Positions 7,978 through 17,190 of a stretch of DNA of 64,000 nucleotides are shown one piece after another. The stretch comes from UBA10649 sp965278945 (GTDB taxonomy: Bacteria; Actinomycetota; Actinomycetes; S36-B12). Every line of letters begins with the position of its first letter. Position 1 is the stretch's first letter. The stretch is from assembly GCA_965278945.1 (NCBI GenBank), contig OZ257128.1:434001-498000 (forward strand). Reading direction: 5' to 3'. Made by a program: the position numbers and the translations under genes. The notes beneath the pieces are model-generated. The model saw nothing but the letters and a program-made list of their open reading frames with translations, was not told where the DNA came from and searched no databases.

Positions 7978-9073
7978 CCATGACGCCAGCTAGTTGGAGC
8001 TCCTCCCGCGCACGAGAAGCCGCGTAGCGATCGTCGCCATTCGCGACTGATACCAGCGCGGATACGCCGCGCGGGCCCATTCGGGTGAGCGCGATGGCTG
8101 CCTCGCGACGTACGTGCCAGTCACTGTGCCCTACGAGTCGGGCGAACGCGTCAACGTCTCGTTTGCGCCCAGTTGCTGCGAGCGCCCGAGTGGCCATGAG
8201 GACCAGGGTGTCGTCGGGCGACGAAGTCCTCGTACGAGCCGCATCGGCGATCTCTTGCCTTGCCGATTTACCCGCTTGTTGCGCGCACTCGCCGAGCGCC
8301 CTCATTGCCTGGATAGCTTCATTCGAGTCACCATCGCTCAGGAGCCAGAGAAGCGTCGGAACGGCTGCTGGATCACCCGCGAGCCCAAGGCATCGCGCAA
8401 GGGACGCGCGGGCGGTGTTCGCATGCGAACGGCCAATGGCTCTGAGGCGGGCGTCACACACAGGAACTGCCCACCGATAGCCGAGTCTTTCTATGATCCG
8501 CGGGTCGGGCAGTAGGCCCGCACTGAGAGCGTCGACGAGGGCATGCGCGGCCTCGTCAGTCTCTTCACGCTCGAGGGCCGCGACCGCGGCGAGTCTGACC
8601 GTCGAGTCTGAATCTGACATCCGGTCGGCGATCAGGTGCGTCGGCAATCGGCAGGCCGCATGTGAGCCGAGCAGCAGCGCCGTGCCGCGCTCCGGGGCGG
8701 ACCGAGAAGACAACTGATGGATAAGCACGGAGACGAAGTCGTGCGAGCCGAGTGCGCCGGCGAGGGCAGTCGTCGTCGCTTCAGTCCACCACGAGGCGCC
8801 CCGCGTGACTGTGAGGACTGAGAGAAGATCGATCTGGTCTCGCGTGCGCGCGTCGGCCGCGCCAACTGTCGCAATGCGAAGAGCAGGCTCGTCTTCTGAC
8901 TTCAGTGCGCGGAGAAGCACGCTACGGAGTTCTCGCGATCTCTCCTCAGCTCGGTCGCGTCGCTCCTTGCGGATGAAAACCAAAAGCACCGCGACCACCG
9001 CTAGGGCGATGACTGCGATCAGCACGGTGAACGCCAGCCATTCATGGCCCGCAAGCAGGTTCGGCGTTGTCAC
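7955..9073 (-). CDS. Membrane-anchored HEAT-repeat protein
   Basis: This 372-residue protein has one N-terminal membrane helix (about 12-35), a basic stop-transfer stretch (RKERRDRAEERSR), and then HEAT repeats such as DSTVRLAAVAALEREE, DSNEAIQAMRALGECA and DWHVRREAAIALTRMG. HEAT repeats are helical protein-binding scaffolds. The 23-base overlap with the downstream GT2 gene points to a shared complex in which this protein is probably the cytoplasmic or membrane adaptor of the glycosyltransferase. The start is GTG at 9073; a palindrome lies 11 bases upstream. Confidence 0.82.
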   Translation of the reverse strand: MTTPNLLAGHEWLAFTVLIAVIALAVVAVLLVFIRKERRDRAEERSRELRSVLLRALKSEDEPALRIATVGAADARTRDQIDLLSVLTVTRGASWWTEATTTALAGALGSHDFVSVLIHQLSSRSAPERGTALLLGSHAACRLPTHLIADRMSDSDSTVRLAAVAALEREETDEAAHALVDALSAGLLPDPRIIERLGYRWAVPVCDARLRAIGRSHANTARASLARCLGLAGDPAAVPTLLWLLSDGDSNEAIQAMRALGECAQQAGKSARQEIADAARTRTSSPDDTLVLMATRALAATGRKRDVDAFARLVGHSDWHVRREAAIALTRMGPRGVSALVSVANGDDRYAASRAREELQLAGVMDGGDPDG

Positions 9074-9083
9074 GAACCCACCC

Positions 9084-9095
9084 TCGCACGTGCGA
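9084..9095. promoter_or_regulatory. 12-bp palindrome upstream of the HEAT/GT2 operon
   Basis: TCGCACGTGCGA is a perfect 12-bp palindrome 11 bases upstream of the GTG at 9073. It could be an operator for the polysaccharide operon. No regulator is assigned. The rest of the 9074-9301 gap shows no riboswitch that I recognise. Confidence 0.3.
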
Positions 9096-9301
9096 ACGTG
9101 AGAGTTCGATTAAAGCGCGACAAGAGGGCGCGGCCTCGGGCGCCATCCGTGGCTACAGCCCTCGGTTAAGGCGAATCGGGCCACCGCAGCCTTAGTCATC
9201 TCAACTGCCGCTCTCGGACTGCCTCATTCGGTCAGTTGGTGGTTCGCCGACCCTTTTGCAGGGTAATTGACGCCCGGGCACTGATCCGGAGGAGACGACC
9301 C

Positions 9302-10276
9302 ATGCTCACTGCATACTTGTTCACCAACACGTCGGGCGAGGTCGTGGATGACTGGACGTCTGCTGTTGTCGACCTCATGCCGCAACACGTGCTGTGGATT
9401 GACCTCCAAGGACCGCCCGAGGGTGAACTCGCAGCCGTGATGTACGCATTAGGGGTTGATGCCGAACGCCACGACGACTTGGGCCGTCGAAACGAACCCC
9501 AGGTCCATTTGTTCGACGAGTACATTCACGTGGTTTCTGTGGTCGCTCCAGGCGACCGGGACCAGGTATCCGAGACCGGAGGAGTCCTGGATGCCCTGGT
9601 CGGCGAGAACTGGGTGGTCACGATTCACCAATCCGACAGCCCGCTCGTCGACGACTTCGAAGAGATCACCACCGGAAACAGTCAGCTCGGCGCCCTCGAT
9701 GCGCCGTCCTTTCTCGCAACCCTCCTTGAGCGTGTTGTTCTTAGCTATACGGAAGCGTTCGAGGAGATTGCGGAAACGCTTGAGGATTTCGACGCAGATG
9801 TCCTGCGAAGCCGAGATGCCGACATCGACTCCAAGGTGGAGGTACTCGTCAACGCTCGCCAACGCGTGGGGGACCTTCGCCGCTCGCTCTCCCCCCACCG
9901 CCGCGTTTATGCAACGCTGAGCCACGCCGAACTCGACCGAGTCTCGACGACCGCCTCGGCCGAGAGATTTGGTCGCCTTGCGAGTCAAGTGGGTGATGCG
10001 CTCGGAGACGCACGCGACGCGAAGGAGGCCGTGGTCAGTTCGTTCGACATGCTGATTCTTCGAACCGGAAACCGTACCAACGAGATCGTCAAGGTCCTCA
10101 CCCTGACGTCGATCCTGATCCTTCCGGGGGCGCTCATCGCCGCAATTTTGGGAATGAACGTGAACCTTGCGGGCGAGGAGTTCGCCACCTCGGGCCTGTT
10201 CTGGGGAACCATCGTCGCGATCATTGTGATTGCCTGCGCGACGCTGCTGTTCGCCCGCGCGCGTAAATGGATCTAG
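9302..10276 (+). CDS. corA: CorA-family divalent cation channel
   Basis: This 324-residue protein has a large cytoplasmic domain and two C-terminal membrane helices joined by the selectivity signature GMN (in ILGMNVNLAG, about residue 284). CorA pentamers carry Mg2+ (also Co2+ or Ni2+) across the inner membrane. An in-frame ATG-like extension begins at 9236, but GGAGGAG directly precedes the ATG at 9302, so 9302 is used. The terminal codons overlap the start of a Nudix remnant. Some CorA relatives move Zn2+, and sequence alone does not settle the ion. Confidence 0.9.
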   Translation: MLTAYLFTNTSGEVVDDWTSAVVDLMPQHVLWIDLQGPPEGELAAVMYALGVDAERHDDLGRRNEPQVHLFDEYIHVVSVVAPGDRDQVSETGGVLDALVGENWVVTIHQSDSPLVDDFEEITTGNSQLGALDAPSFLATLLERVVLSYTEAFEEIAETLEDFDADVLRSRDADIDSKVEVLVNARQRVGDLRRSLSPHRRVYATLSHAELDRVSTTASAERFGRLASQVGDALGDARDAKEAVVSSFDMLILRTGNRTNEIVKVLTLTSILILPGALIAAILGMNVNLAGEEFATSGLFWGTIVAIIVIACATLLFARARKWI

Positions 10277-10560
10277 CCAAGGCGCGCCTGGTCGGTGTCT
10301 TCCGGCACTCATTTCGTACCGCCGCCGTGGCCGACCTGGAAGCGGAGACAGGCATCGTCGTGAATCCTGCTGACCTCGTGCCTTTCGCTAGCTTCTCCGA
10401 CCCAGTGGACCACCGATTGGTCTATCCCCAGGGCGACAAGATCCCTTCGTTCGCTCTGTGCGTGGCCGACGAGGAGGCACGTCCCGTGGAGCGGGGAGGC
10501 CATCGAGCATCGATGGGTCTTGCCGCCTTCGTTGATAGCGGCGAGTTCCAAGCAGACTGA
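10267..10560 (+). pseudogene. Degenerate Nudix hydrolase fragment
   Basis: The 97-residue frame starts inside the last codons of corA. It contains what looks like the distal part of a Nudix box (AVADLEAETGIVV) followed by LVPFASFSDP and VYPQGDKIPSFALCVA, a pattern typical of the second half of Nudix domains. The glycine loop and first strand are missing, and the REUxEE catalytic residues read ADLEAE. This suggests a truncated, inactive copy whose 5' end was lost when corA came to lie next to it. A short real protein cannot be excluded. Confidence 0.42.
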
Positions 10561-10780
10561 CCAGGGCACCTGAGCCGTGCGCCGACTCGGGACTGTGGGA
10601 GATCCCAGCGGGAGCGCGCGAACCAGGATAGGAGTTCTCGAGGATGTGACCACCCGTGGACATTGACGTCGGTTGAAGGGTGCCTTCGATTGACTGATTC
10701 GCGCAGTGGGTAATGGGAAGTCGTCGCCGCACCTGCGGCGATCGAGTGCTGCATTCGAGGCAACGAACTTGGAGGCTCTC

Positions 10781-10933
10781 ATGTCACTGTGGATCGTTCT
10801 CATCATCGCCGCAATCGTCGCGGCACTCATCGGCTTCGGCACAGCCGCGAAGTGGCTGTTCATCATTGCCGTAGTTCTTCTGGTCATCGGCCTAATCGGG
10901 GCAGTGATGGGCCGAGGGCGCTCGCGACTGTAA
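10781..10933 (+). CDS. 50-residue two-helix membrane protein, DUF1328-like
   Basis: Two hydrophobic helices (about 3-22 and 25-43) end in a basic tail (MGRGRSRL). Size and topology resemble DUF1328/YtjA stress-associated membrane peptides. The ATG at 10781 is preceded by GGAGG with a suitable gap; an in-frame upstream extension to 10706 lacks one. It stands 54 bases before the SRPBCC gene on the same strand. Confidence 0.65.
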   Translation: MSLWIVLIIAAIVAALIGFGTAAKWLFIIAVVLLVIGLIGAVMGRGRSRL

Positions 10934-10987
10934 TTCACGAGCCCGTTCAACTAGAACAGCCAAGATCCGTCAAGCGAAGGAGTTGAC

Positions 10988-11482
10988 ATGTCCAGCATCC
11001 TGGAATCAGTCGAAGTCGAGGTTCCGATACGTGTCGCATACGACCAGTGGACCCAGTTCGAGGAGTTTCCGCTGTTCATGGAGGGAGTTGAGAAGGTCCA
11101 GCAGCTCGATGACGTGAACCTTCATTGGGTAGCTTCGATCGCTGGAGTGCGTCGGGAGTGGGATGCACGCATCACCGAACAGGTACCAGACGAGCGCGTA
11201 GCGTGGACCAACCTCGATGGAGTAACCAACGGCGGTGTCGTTACCTTCACCCCGGTCGGTCCGGAGACGACTCTGGTGACCTTGCAGATGGAGGTCGAGC
11301 CCGACGGCCTACTAGAGAACGTGGCGGACACCTTGGGGTTCATCGAGCGTCGGGCGAGTGGCGACCTCGAGCGGTTCCGGGACTTCATCACGGCGCGGGG
11401 ATACGAAACCGGCGGTTGGCGTGGCGAAGTGCACGGCGCTCACGTGACGTCGCCCGGCGATGGCCGGTATGAAGCCAAGTGA
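10988..11482 (+). CDS. SRPBCC-family protein (polyketide cyclase-like)
   Basis: This 164-residue helix-grip protein is of the cyclase/dehydrase type. It opens with SVEVEVPIRVAYDQWTQFEE, the usual first strand and helix, then a beta-sheet region with WDARITEQVPDERVAW and a long C-terminal helix around ERRASGDLERFRDFI. Members bind hydrophobic ligands or act in stress responses. Close relatives are often encoded beside small stress membrane proteins, as here. The ligand is not predictable. AGGAG lies just before the ATG. Confidence 0.85.
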   Translation: MSSILESVEVEVPIRVAYDQWTQFEEFPLFMEGVEKVQQLDDVNLHWVASIAGVRREWDARITEQVPDERVAWTNLDGVTNGGVVTFTPVGPETTLVTLQMEVEPDGLLENVADTLGFIERRASGDLERFRDFITARGYETGGWRGEVHGAHVTSPGDGRYEAK

Positions 11483-11615
11483 TCGGTGTGCGGAGGCGCC
11501 CGAGCTGCGATTCAGTCGACGCTCCGCGGGGTACGGAAGAGGGCACCGGGAGGGCTCGCCAATCAGGCCGGGATGGTAGTTGACATGTTCTTCGCCAATA
11601 TTGGGGTTGAGTAGT

Positions 11616-12908
11616 GTGGCGGAACCCCTTGAGCAGACTGACCCATCGCAGATTGCCGGGCTGCGCCTTGTCGGGCGGCTCGGCGTTGGCGGGATGGGCA
11701 TCGTGTATTTGGCTCGGCAGGCAAGCGGAGACCTTGTTGCCCTCAAGGTCATTCGTCCCGAGTTGTCGGCGGATCCCGAATTTCGGACACGGTTCACCAC
11801 CGAGGTACGACACGCCCTAAGCGTTACTGGCCCTTTTCTCGCGGACGTCCGCGAAGCGAGTACCTCAGGGACCCCGCAGTTCATCGCTTCCGTATACGTG
11901 CCGGGGGAAAACCTCGGGCTATGCATTCGTCGGCTCGGACGGTTGGACGACAACGAGATCACCGCCCTCGCTTGCGCTCTCGCCGATTCCCTGAGCCGCC
12001 TGCACGAGGCCAGGGTCGTTCACCGCGACGTGAAGCCGTCGAACATCCAGATGGGACCGCAAGGTCCGATCCTGCTGGACCTCGGCGTGTCTCGATCGCT
12101 GGACATGTCATCTCTGACGAAGACCGCCACGACTCTTGGCACGCCCGCCTGGATGCCCCCGGAACAACTGCAAGGCGAGACCTACGGTCCCGCAGGCGAC
12201 ATGTGGAGCTGGGCAGTCGTAGTTGCCTTCTGCGCAGGGGGCGAGCATCCGTTCGGCCTCGGCACGGGGGAATCAATCGGGTACCGCATCGTCCACGAAC
12301 CGGCAGCCCTGCCGAACCTGCCTGAGCCCTTGGCGGGGCTAGTCGCGCGCGCCCTGGACAAGGACCCCGCTAAGCGTCCGGAGGCGAAGGAGGTTCTAGA
12401 CGTCGTTGGCGTCGGCCTCGAGAGTGTCCCGTCGTACGTCACCGAGCGTTGGTCACGTCTGCGGGTCCTCGCCAATCATCATGACCAGAGCGTGAGTGCG
12501 CCAACCGTGCGGGTACGCACCGACGAGCAAACGATGGTCGCGCTCGCTCCCACGCGACTGGAAACGGCGTCGGCCGAGGAACCCACTCGTCGTCGAGGGT
12601 TAATGGTCGCGATCGCCGCAGTCTCGCTCGCAGTTGTTGGGTTTCTGACGGCCGCGACGCTCGCCCGCGGCGGAGACCTCGACGCCGCCTCCTTGACGCC
12701 ATCGACCTCGGACTCTTCAAATGGGTCGAGACTGTTTCCCGACCGCCCCGCGCCATCGTCGCCGGCGCCGGATGCTCAACCCGTCGAGGACGCATCGACG
12801 GTCGAAGCAGCCTCAGGCAAGCCCCCGGGCAACGGGAAAGGCAATGGAAAGGCCAACGGGAAGATCAAGGCCTCTAAGAATCCCGGCAAGGGCAACTCAA
12901 AGAAATAG
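11616..12908 (+). CDS. Membrane Ser/Thr protein kinase
   Basis: This 430-residue PknB-type kinase has a glycine loop GVGGMGIVYLA (about 23), the ATP-binding Lys in ALKVIRP (about 45), the catalytic loop HRDVKPSN (about 135), DLG in place of DFG (about 155) and PPE in place of APE. A transmembrane helix follows at about 328-350. The extracellular tail is rich in Pro, Ser, Gly and Lys and ends in repeats such as GNGKGNGKANGK; it has no PASTA domains. The cytoplasmic kinase would phosphorylate Ser/Thr targets. GTG at 11616 is preferred because GGGGTTGAG lies upstream; a TTG at 11580 would add 12 residues. Confidence 0.88.
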   Translation: MAEPLEQTDPSQIAGLRLVGRLGVGGMGIVYLARQASGDLVALKVIRPELSADPEFRTRFTTEVRHALSVTGPFLADVREASTSGTPQFIASVYVPGENLGLCIRRLGRLDDNEITALACALADSLSRLHEARVVHRDVKPSNIQMGPQGPILLDLGVSRSLDMSSLTKTATTLGTPAWMPPEQLQGETYGPAGDMWSWAVVVAFCAGGEHPFGLGTGESIGYRIVHEPAALPNLPEPLAGLVARALDKDPAKRPEAKEVLDVVGVGLESVPSYVTERWSRLRVLANHHDQSVSAPTVRVRTDEQTMVALAPTRLETASAEEPTRRRGLMVAIAAVSLAVVGFLTAATLARGGDLDAASLTPSTSDSSNGSRLFPDRPAPSSPAPDAQPVEDASTVEAASGKPPGNGKGNGKANGKIKASKNPGKGNSKK

Positions 12909-12920
12909 GTGTGTGGAGCA

Positions 12921-14486
12921 CTAGTACGTCCCCGCGCGCCGTGCTCGTCTCGAGCGGCCGTCGGGGTCGTACACGACTCGGTAGACAAGCGTGGCCCATG
13001 CCTTGGTCCGTTGGCTCATGGCGGGCTCGCAGAACGTGCGCAGGTGTCCCGGAGGTCGAGGACCTGCCCGGCCGTCGGCGTGCCAGGTATCGAGCTCCTT
13101 CGCGGCTTGGCTCAGTGCCTCGTAGAAGTCCGCGGGGTCGATTAGAGCGGGATCCGTCGGTCCGACTGCGAGATGCTCGGCGGCGAGTTCGAGGCGCAGC
13201 GATCGGGCGACGCCGTCATCGCCACCGTCCACGAAGGCCGCGCTGAGCTCGGAGTCGTGGGTCCAGGATCGTCGGTTGGTGTTGTCCGAGCCGATGCACG
13301 CCCAGGAATCGTCAACGATGCACGCCTTCGCGTGCACGTACACCGGAGTGCCCACGTCATTTTCCAGGTAGTAGATCGCCAATCGGGAACCGCCGGCTTG
13401 CCGTAACTTGTCAAGGGCGCGGGCGCGACCGACTTGGTTCGGGGGCATCGACAGTCGTCCATCTTGCTCGGGATAGCCCGGGATCACGAAGACCATGAGC
13501 AATGCCGGATTCTCTCGAAGTGCACGCGCGTAGACGCTGGCAACCTCGTGCGACCACAGGTACTGGTCTTCGACATATACCAGCTTGGAGGCCTTGGACA
13601 ACGCGCGAATGTATGCGCGCGCAATGCTGCGCTCGCCCTCGCGAGCAAACGGGTAACCCGGGCGCCTTGACGGGTATGTCCGCAGCAGTTGCACCGCTGT
13701 CCCACCGCAAGGACGCGGATCGGCAGCCTGCGGCGGTAGCGGGTCCGGGGCCTTGGTTTCCCGGTTCGCCCAAGAACTAAGCAGATGAACTGGGTGCCGG
13801 GCCAGCGGGGAGGGATCGTCCCATCGTTCGCGGAAACCCGCCTCGACGTCACCGACCGCCGGACCGCGAATCTCCAGTTGAATGTCGTGCCATGGAGGGT
13901 TGTCCCCGTAGACAGCCGCCATCGGCAACGCCTGCGGGTCGCCACGATGGTCGGCCCCATCACAGCGGCCGTGACACAAGTCGATGCCACCGAGGAAGGC
14001 GACGTCGTCCTCGGGATGCGTGGCGTACCGGACTACGACGAGCTTCTGGTGATGGGAGCCGAACTTCGGGACCCGCATGTCCAGGAGCACTTGCCCGCCC
14101 GCGTCCTCGATCTGCTTGCCGAGGCCACGGTTCTTGACGGTGGCGAACTGCATGGCCGCGTGGGAACGCCACAGTAGACCTCGAACGTCGGCTCCGCGCT
14201 CAGCGGCGGCGGCGAACACATTTCCAACCTCCGTCCCAGGCCCGTCCAGATGCTCCTCCGCGTCTCCTCGCCAGTCCGTGAACAGCAGCAAGTCTCCGGT
14301 GCCCAGCGTGGAGACGGCACTGAGCAACTCACGAAAGTACGTCGCTCCATGAACCAGAGGACGCACTCGGTTCCCGAGCGTCCAACTCGCACCATCGTGA
14401 TGGCGGCTGTCCAGGGTGGTGTCAGGATTGCCACGGCCCTCAGGACTCAGGAACCACTTCCGCGCAGCGTCCGTCACGTCGGTCAC
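12921..14486 (-). CDS. Phospholipase D-family protein
   Basis: This 521-residue protein has two HKD motifs: HHQKLVVV near 142 and HAKACIVDD near 383, the latter followed by GSDNTNRRSW. Paired HKD motifs form one active site for phosphodiester hydrolysis or transphosphatidylation. It has no obvious signal peptide. Length and motif spacing fit bacterial PLD/cardiolipin-synthase-like enzymes. It converges with the kinase gene and is divergent from the lipid-kinase operon, so its neighbourhood is phospholipid-related. It probably transfers or cleaves a membrane phospholipid headgroup; the substrate is unknown. Confidence 0.87.
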   Translation of the reverse strand: MTDVTDAARKWFLSPEGRGNPDTTLDSRHHDGASWTLGNRVRPLVHGATYFRELLSAVSTLGTGDLLLFTDWRGDAEEHLDGPGTEVGNVFAAAAERGADVRGLLWRSHAAMQFATVKNRGLGKQIEDAGGQVLLDMRVPKFGSHHQKLVVVRYATHPEDDVAFLGGIDLCHGRCDGADHRGDPQALPMAAVYGDNPPWHDIQLEIRGPAVGDVEAGFRERWDDPSPLARHPVHLLSSWANRETKAPDPLPPQAADPRPCGGTAVQLLRTYPSRRPGYPFAREGERSIARAYIRALSKASKLVYVEDQYLWSHEVASVYARALRENPALLMVFVIPGYPEQDGRLSMPPNQVGRARALDKLRQAGGSRLAIYYLENDVGTPVYVHAKACIVDDSWACIGSDNTNRRSWTHDSELSAAFVDGGDDGVARSLRLELAAEHLAVGPTDPALIDPADFYEALSQAAKELDTWHADGRAGPRPPGHLRTFCEPAMSQRTKAWATLVYRVVYDPDGRSRRARRAGTY

Positions 14487-14688
14487 AGCTCGCGCCCCTT
14501 AGGTCATTCTGCGTCGGTGGCGGGGGACGCAGGCATCGGTAGGCCAGCTTCGTGTCATGCAGCGCGGACCTGGCCGAAGGTACCCATGACCTCCCTGACT
14601 CAAACTAGTCACCTCCGCGTCATCGTAAAGACACTCCTCGTTTGACACCCGAGCACCCGGGGTAATTGGACCGATGCGCCGGTAATTC

Positions 14689-14712
14689 GGCGAACGATCT
14701 GGCGAACGATCT
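14689..14712 (+). repeat. 12-bp tandem duplication before the lipid kinase gene
   Basis: GGCGAACGATCT is repeated twice head-to-tail (14689-14700 and 14701-14712), with a partial third copy running into the GAAGGAG ribosome-binding site. It lies in the 5' leader of the gene at 14727. The rest of the 14487-14726 gap holds a TTGACA at 14642 and two GGTAATT copies but no gene. Confidence 0.6.
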
Positions 14713-14726
14713 GGCGAAGGAGCATC

Positions 14727-15611
14727 ATGACGAGCGTCGCAGTCATCGCACATGTGGGTAAGTCACTTGGCGGTGGCCTGGGTGAGCTGCGCAAGGTGCT
14801 CGCGGGATTCGGCGTCGATGATCCGCTGTGGTTCGAGGTGGCGAAGAGCAAGCAAGTCCCCGACGTCGCGCGTGAGGCGTTAAAGAAGGGCGCGGACGTT
14901 GTGTTCGTTTGGGGTGGCGACGGCTCGGTCCAAAAGTGCATCGACGCGCTCGCGGGATCGGAAGTCCCTATCGCGATCCTGCCCGCGGGAACCGGCAACC
15001 TCCTCGCCCACAACCTCGATATTCCCATCGATGTTGCCGAGGCCGTCAAGATCGGTCTTCACGGGGAGCGTAGGGCGATCGACACCGGAACGGTAAACGG
15101 GGAGCACTTCTCAATCATGGCCGGGGCGGGCTTGGACGCCCTAGCCATGAAGGATGCAGACAAGGGCCTAAAGGATCGCGTGGGTCGCGTCGCCTATCTG
15201 TGGACCGGAGCTCGCAACCTCAAGTCGTCACCCGTGCGATGCACAGTCGACGTCGAAGGGCGCCGGTTCTTCAAGGGAAAGATGACCTGCATCCTGCTCG
15301 GCAACCTCAGCCAGGTGATGGCCGGAATCGAAGTGTTCGACGACTCCAGTCCCGAGGACGGCATCCTCGAAGTCGGCGTCGTCAATGCGAAGAGCCGGAC
15401 ACAATGGATGCGTACGCTCGGCCGGGTCGTCGCCGGCCGCGCTGACAAGTCCCCGTTCGTCGTCACGACGCGCGGAAAGAAGATCGACATCCGCTTCGAC
15501 CGCGCCACTGCCTACGAACTCGACGGCAGCGCACGCAAGCCCGCGAAGAAGCTACGCGTCAGAGTCGACTCCCGGTCCGTCACGCTCTGCGTGCCGATCT
15601 CCGCAGGCTGA
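14727..15611 (+). CDS. Diacylglycerol/lipid kinase family protein
   Basis: This 294-residue member of the DagK/YegS/sphingosine-kinase fold has GGDGSVQKCIDAL near 62, the nucleotide loop of the family, and LPAGTGNLLAHNL near 88. It would phosphorylate a lipid alcohol at the membrane face using ATP. It begins a unit with DUF1206 and two PAP2 phosphatase genes, so kinase and opposing phosphatases are coded together, as expected for lipid-phosphate recycling. GAAGGAG precedes the ATG. The exact lipid (diacylglycerol, undecaprenol or other) is unknown. Confidence 0.88.
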   Translation: MTSVAVIAHVGKSLGGGLGELRKVLAGFGVDDPLWFEVAKSKQVPDVAREALKKGADVVFVWGGDGSVQKCIDALAGSEVPIAILPAGTGNLLAHNLDIPIDVAEAVKIGLHGERRAIDTGTVNGEHFSIMAGAGLDALAMKDADKGLKDRVGRVAYLWTGARNLKSSPVRCTVDVEGRRFFKGKMTCILLGNLSQVMAGIEVFDDSSPEDGILEVGVVNAKSRTQWMRTLGRVVAGRADKSPFVVTTRGKKIDIRFDRATAYELDGSARKPAKKLRVRVDSRSVTLCVPISAG

Positions 15612-15616
15612 CCGAC

Positions 15617-16441
15617 ATGTCGAATTCGACTGGGGCGAGCACTGCGGAGAAGGTGGCGACGAGTACGCCCATGGGCTGGGTCGCGCGCATCGGCCTCGGA
15701 GCACGCGCCACGGTGTACCTCATCATGGGTGGCCTTGCGCTAGCGGTAGCCGCCGGCGGCAGCAAGTCCAGCGTCGACCAGCGCGGCGCCGTCCGCACCC
15801 TCCTCCATCAGCCGTTCGGCACGTTCCTCGTCCTGCTTCTCGCAGTCGGGTTCATCGCCTATGCGCTGTGGAGGTTCAGTGAGGTCGCCTTCGGACCTGA
15901 CGGCGAAAAGGATGGCTTCGCTCCGCGAGCGAAATCCTTCGTGCGCGCAGTCGCCTACAGCATCTTCGCATTCGGTGCAGTCTCCATCCTTCTGGGCAGC
16001 AAGCAGTCGCAGAGCCGCCAGCAGGAGGACGCTGCGAACACCGCCCTGCACCTGCCTGGGGGTCAGGTACTCCTCGGGCTGGTCGGCGCGGCGTTTGTCA
16101 TCGCCGGGGTCCTCATGGTGTGGGAGGGATGGACGACGAAGTTCCTGGCCTACTTCGACTACCTGCCGCCCACCCGACGAGCCGTCGTGGTCTGGCTGGG
16201 TCGGGTGGGAACCATCACGCGAGGACTCGTGTTCGCCCTCGCCGGCGCGCTCGTGATCGTCGGTGCGTGGTCGGCCGACACCTCCACGGCCGGAGGCATC
16301 AATGATGTGGTCCAGACGGTCCTGGACTGGCCATTCGGCGGGGCCGTCGTCGCCCTGATGGGGCTCGGCCTTCTCCTCTTCGGCGTCTACGGAGTCGCCG
16401 AGACTCTCTGGCGGCATGTCCCTGAGGGAGACCCGTCATGA
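15617..16441 (+). CDS. DUF1206 membrane protein
   Basis: This 274-residue protein has about six membrane helices in three similar two-helix units. Each begins with a motif like ARIGLGARATVYLIMGGLAL or LGRVGTITRGLVFALAGALV, the repeat that defines DUF1206. The function is unknown. It follows the lipid kinase by 5 bases and its stop overlaps the next gene as ATGA, so it is cotranslated with the PAP2 phosphatase. Confidence 0.88.
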   Translation: MSNSTGASTAEKVATSTPMGWVARIGLGARATVYLIMGGLALAVAAGGSKSSVDQRGAVRTLLHQPFGTFLVLLLAVGFIAYALWRFSEVAFGPDGEKDGFAPRAKSFVRAVAYSIFAFGAVSILLGSKQSQSRQQEDAANTALHLPGGQVLLGLVGAAFVIAGVLMVWEGWTTKFLAYFDYLPPTRRAVVVWLGRVGTITRGLVFALAGALVIVGAWSADTSTAGGINDVVQTVLDWPFGGAVVALMGLGLLLFGVYGVAETLWRHVPEGDPS

Positions 16442-17190
16442 GCCCGCACCAGTATCCCGAGCTCAAGCCTTGGCCCGTGGCGCTCCGGCTCGTGGGCGGA
16501 GGCTTGGCCCTGGCGTTCGCTTTGTGCCTCATCGGCTGGTCCATCGTCCGGTTCGTCCCGGACAGTTGGAAGACCGCTGAAGCAAGCAGCAACGATTGGT
16601 TCGTGGAACAGCGAACTTCCGCGCTGGACATGGCCACGCAGATAGGCAGCGACCTATCGGGCACGTACACGTGCATAGCCGTGCTGATCGTCGCGATCAT
16701 CGTGCTGCGCGTATGGCTGGGTCGGTGGCGCGAGTCGTGGGCGCTCACCGCCGCGATCGTCGGCGAACTGTGGGTGTTCCTGATCGTCACGGCTCTCGTG
16801 GGCCGCGACCGTCCCGATGTGGCCCAACTCGATCTCGCTCCGCCAACGTCGAGCTTCCCTTCAGGACACACCGCCGCAGCCGTGGCGCTGTATGGGTGCC
16901 TAGCCGTCATCGTCCTTCGCGAACTGCGCCCCCGCTGGCTCGCCGTCGCTATCGCGATCGTCTTCTGGGCCATCCCGATCGTCGTCGGCGTGGCCCGGGT
17001 GTACCGCGGCATGCACTTCCCCAGCGATGTCATCTTCGGCGCGCTCGGGGGCGGGACATGGCTCGCTATCGCCGTGACCACAATCCTGCCGTTGCGCAAG
17101 GCTCGAGACCTCACCCCGGCGGCGTCGCCTGACCAGCGCCCGCCTTGGGCGAGGTCACTTGGCCAGCCATCGGAGGGACATCGTGGCTGA
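16438..17190 (+). CDS. PAP2-family phosphatase (first of two)
   Basis: This 250-residue integral membrane phosphatase carries the three PAP2 signatures: GRDRPDVAQL (KxxxxxxRP-like) near 122, FPSGHTAAA near 141 and ARVYRGMHFPSDV near 184. These supply the catalytic histidines that hydrolyse lipid phosphates on the outer membrane face. Likely substrates are phosphatidic acid or undecaprenyl pyrophosphate. It overlaps the DUF1206 gene by 4 bases and the second PAP2 gene by 8. Confidence 0.9.
   Translation: MSPHQYPELKPWPVALRLVGGGLALAFALCLIGWSIVRFVPDSWKTAEASSNDWFVEQRTSALDMATQIGSDLSGTYTCIAVLIVAIIVLRVWLGRWRESWALTAAIVGELWVFLIVTALVGRDRPDVAQLDLAPPTSSFPSGHTAAAVALYGCLAVIVLRELRPRWLAVAIAIVFWAIPIVVGVARVYRGMHFPSDVIFGALGGGTWLAIAVTTILPLRKARDLTPAASPDQRPPWARSLGQPSEGHRG

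Noticed and set aside
9074..9301. Possible magnesium riboswitch before corA
   Set aside because: I could not match M-box or other known aptamer signatures in the leader.
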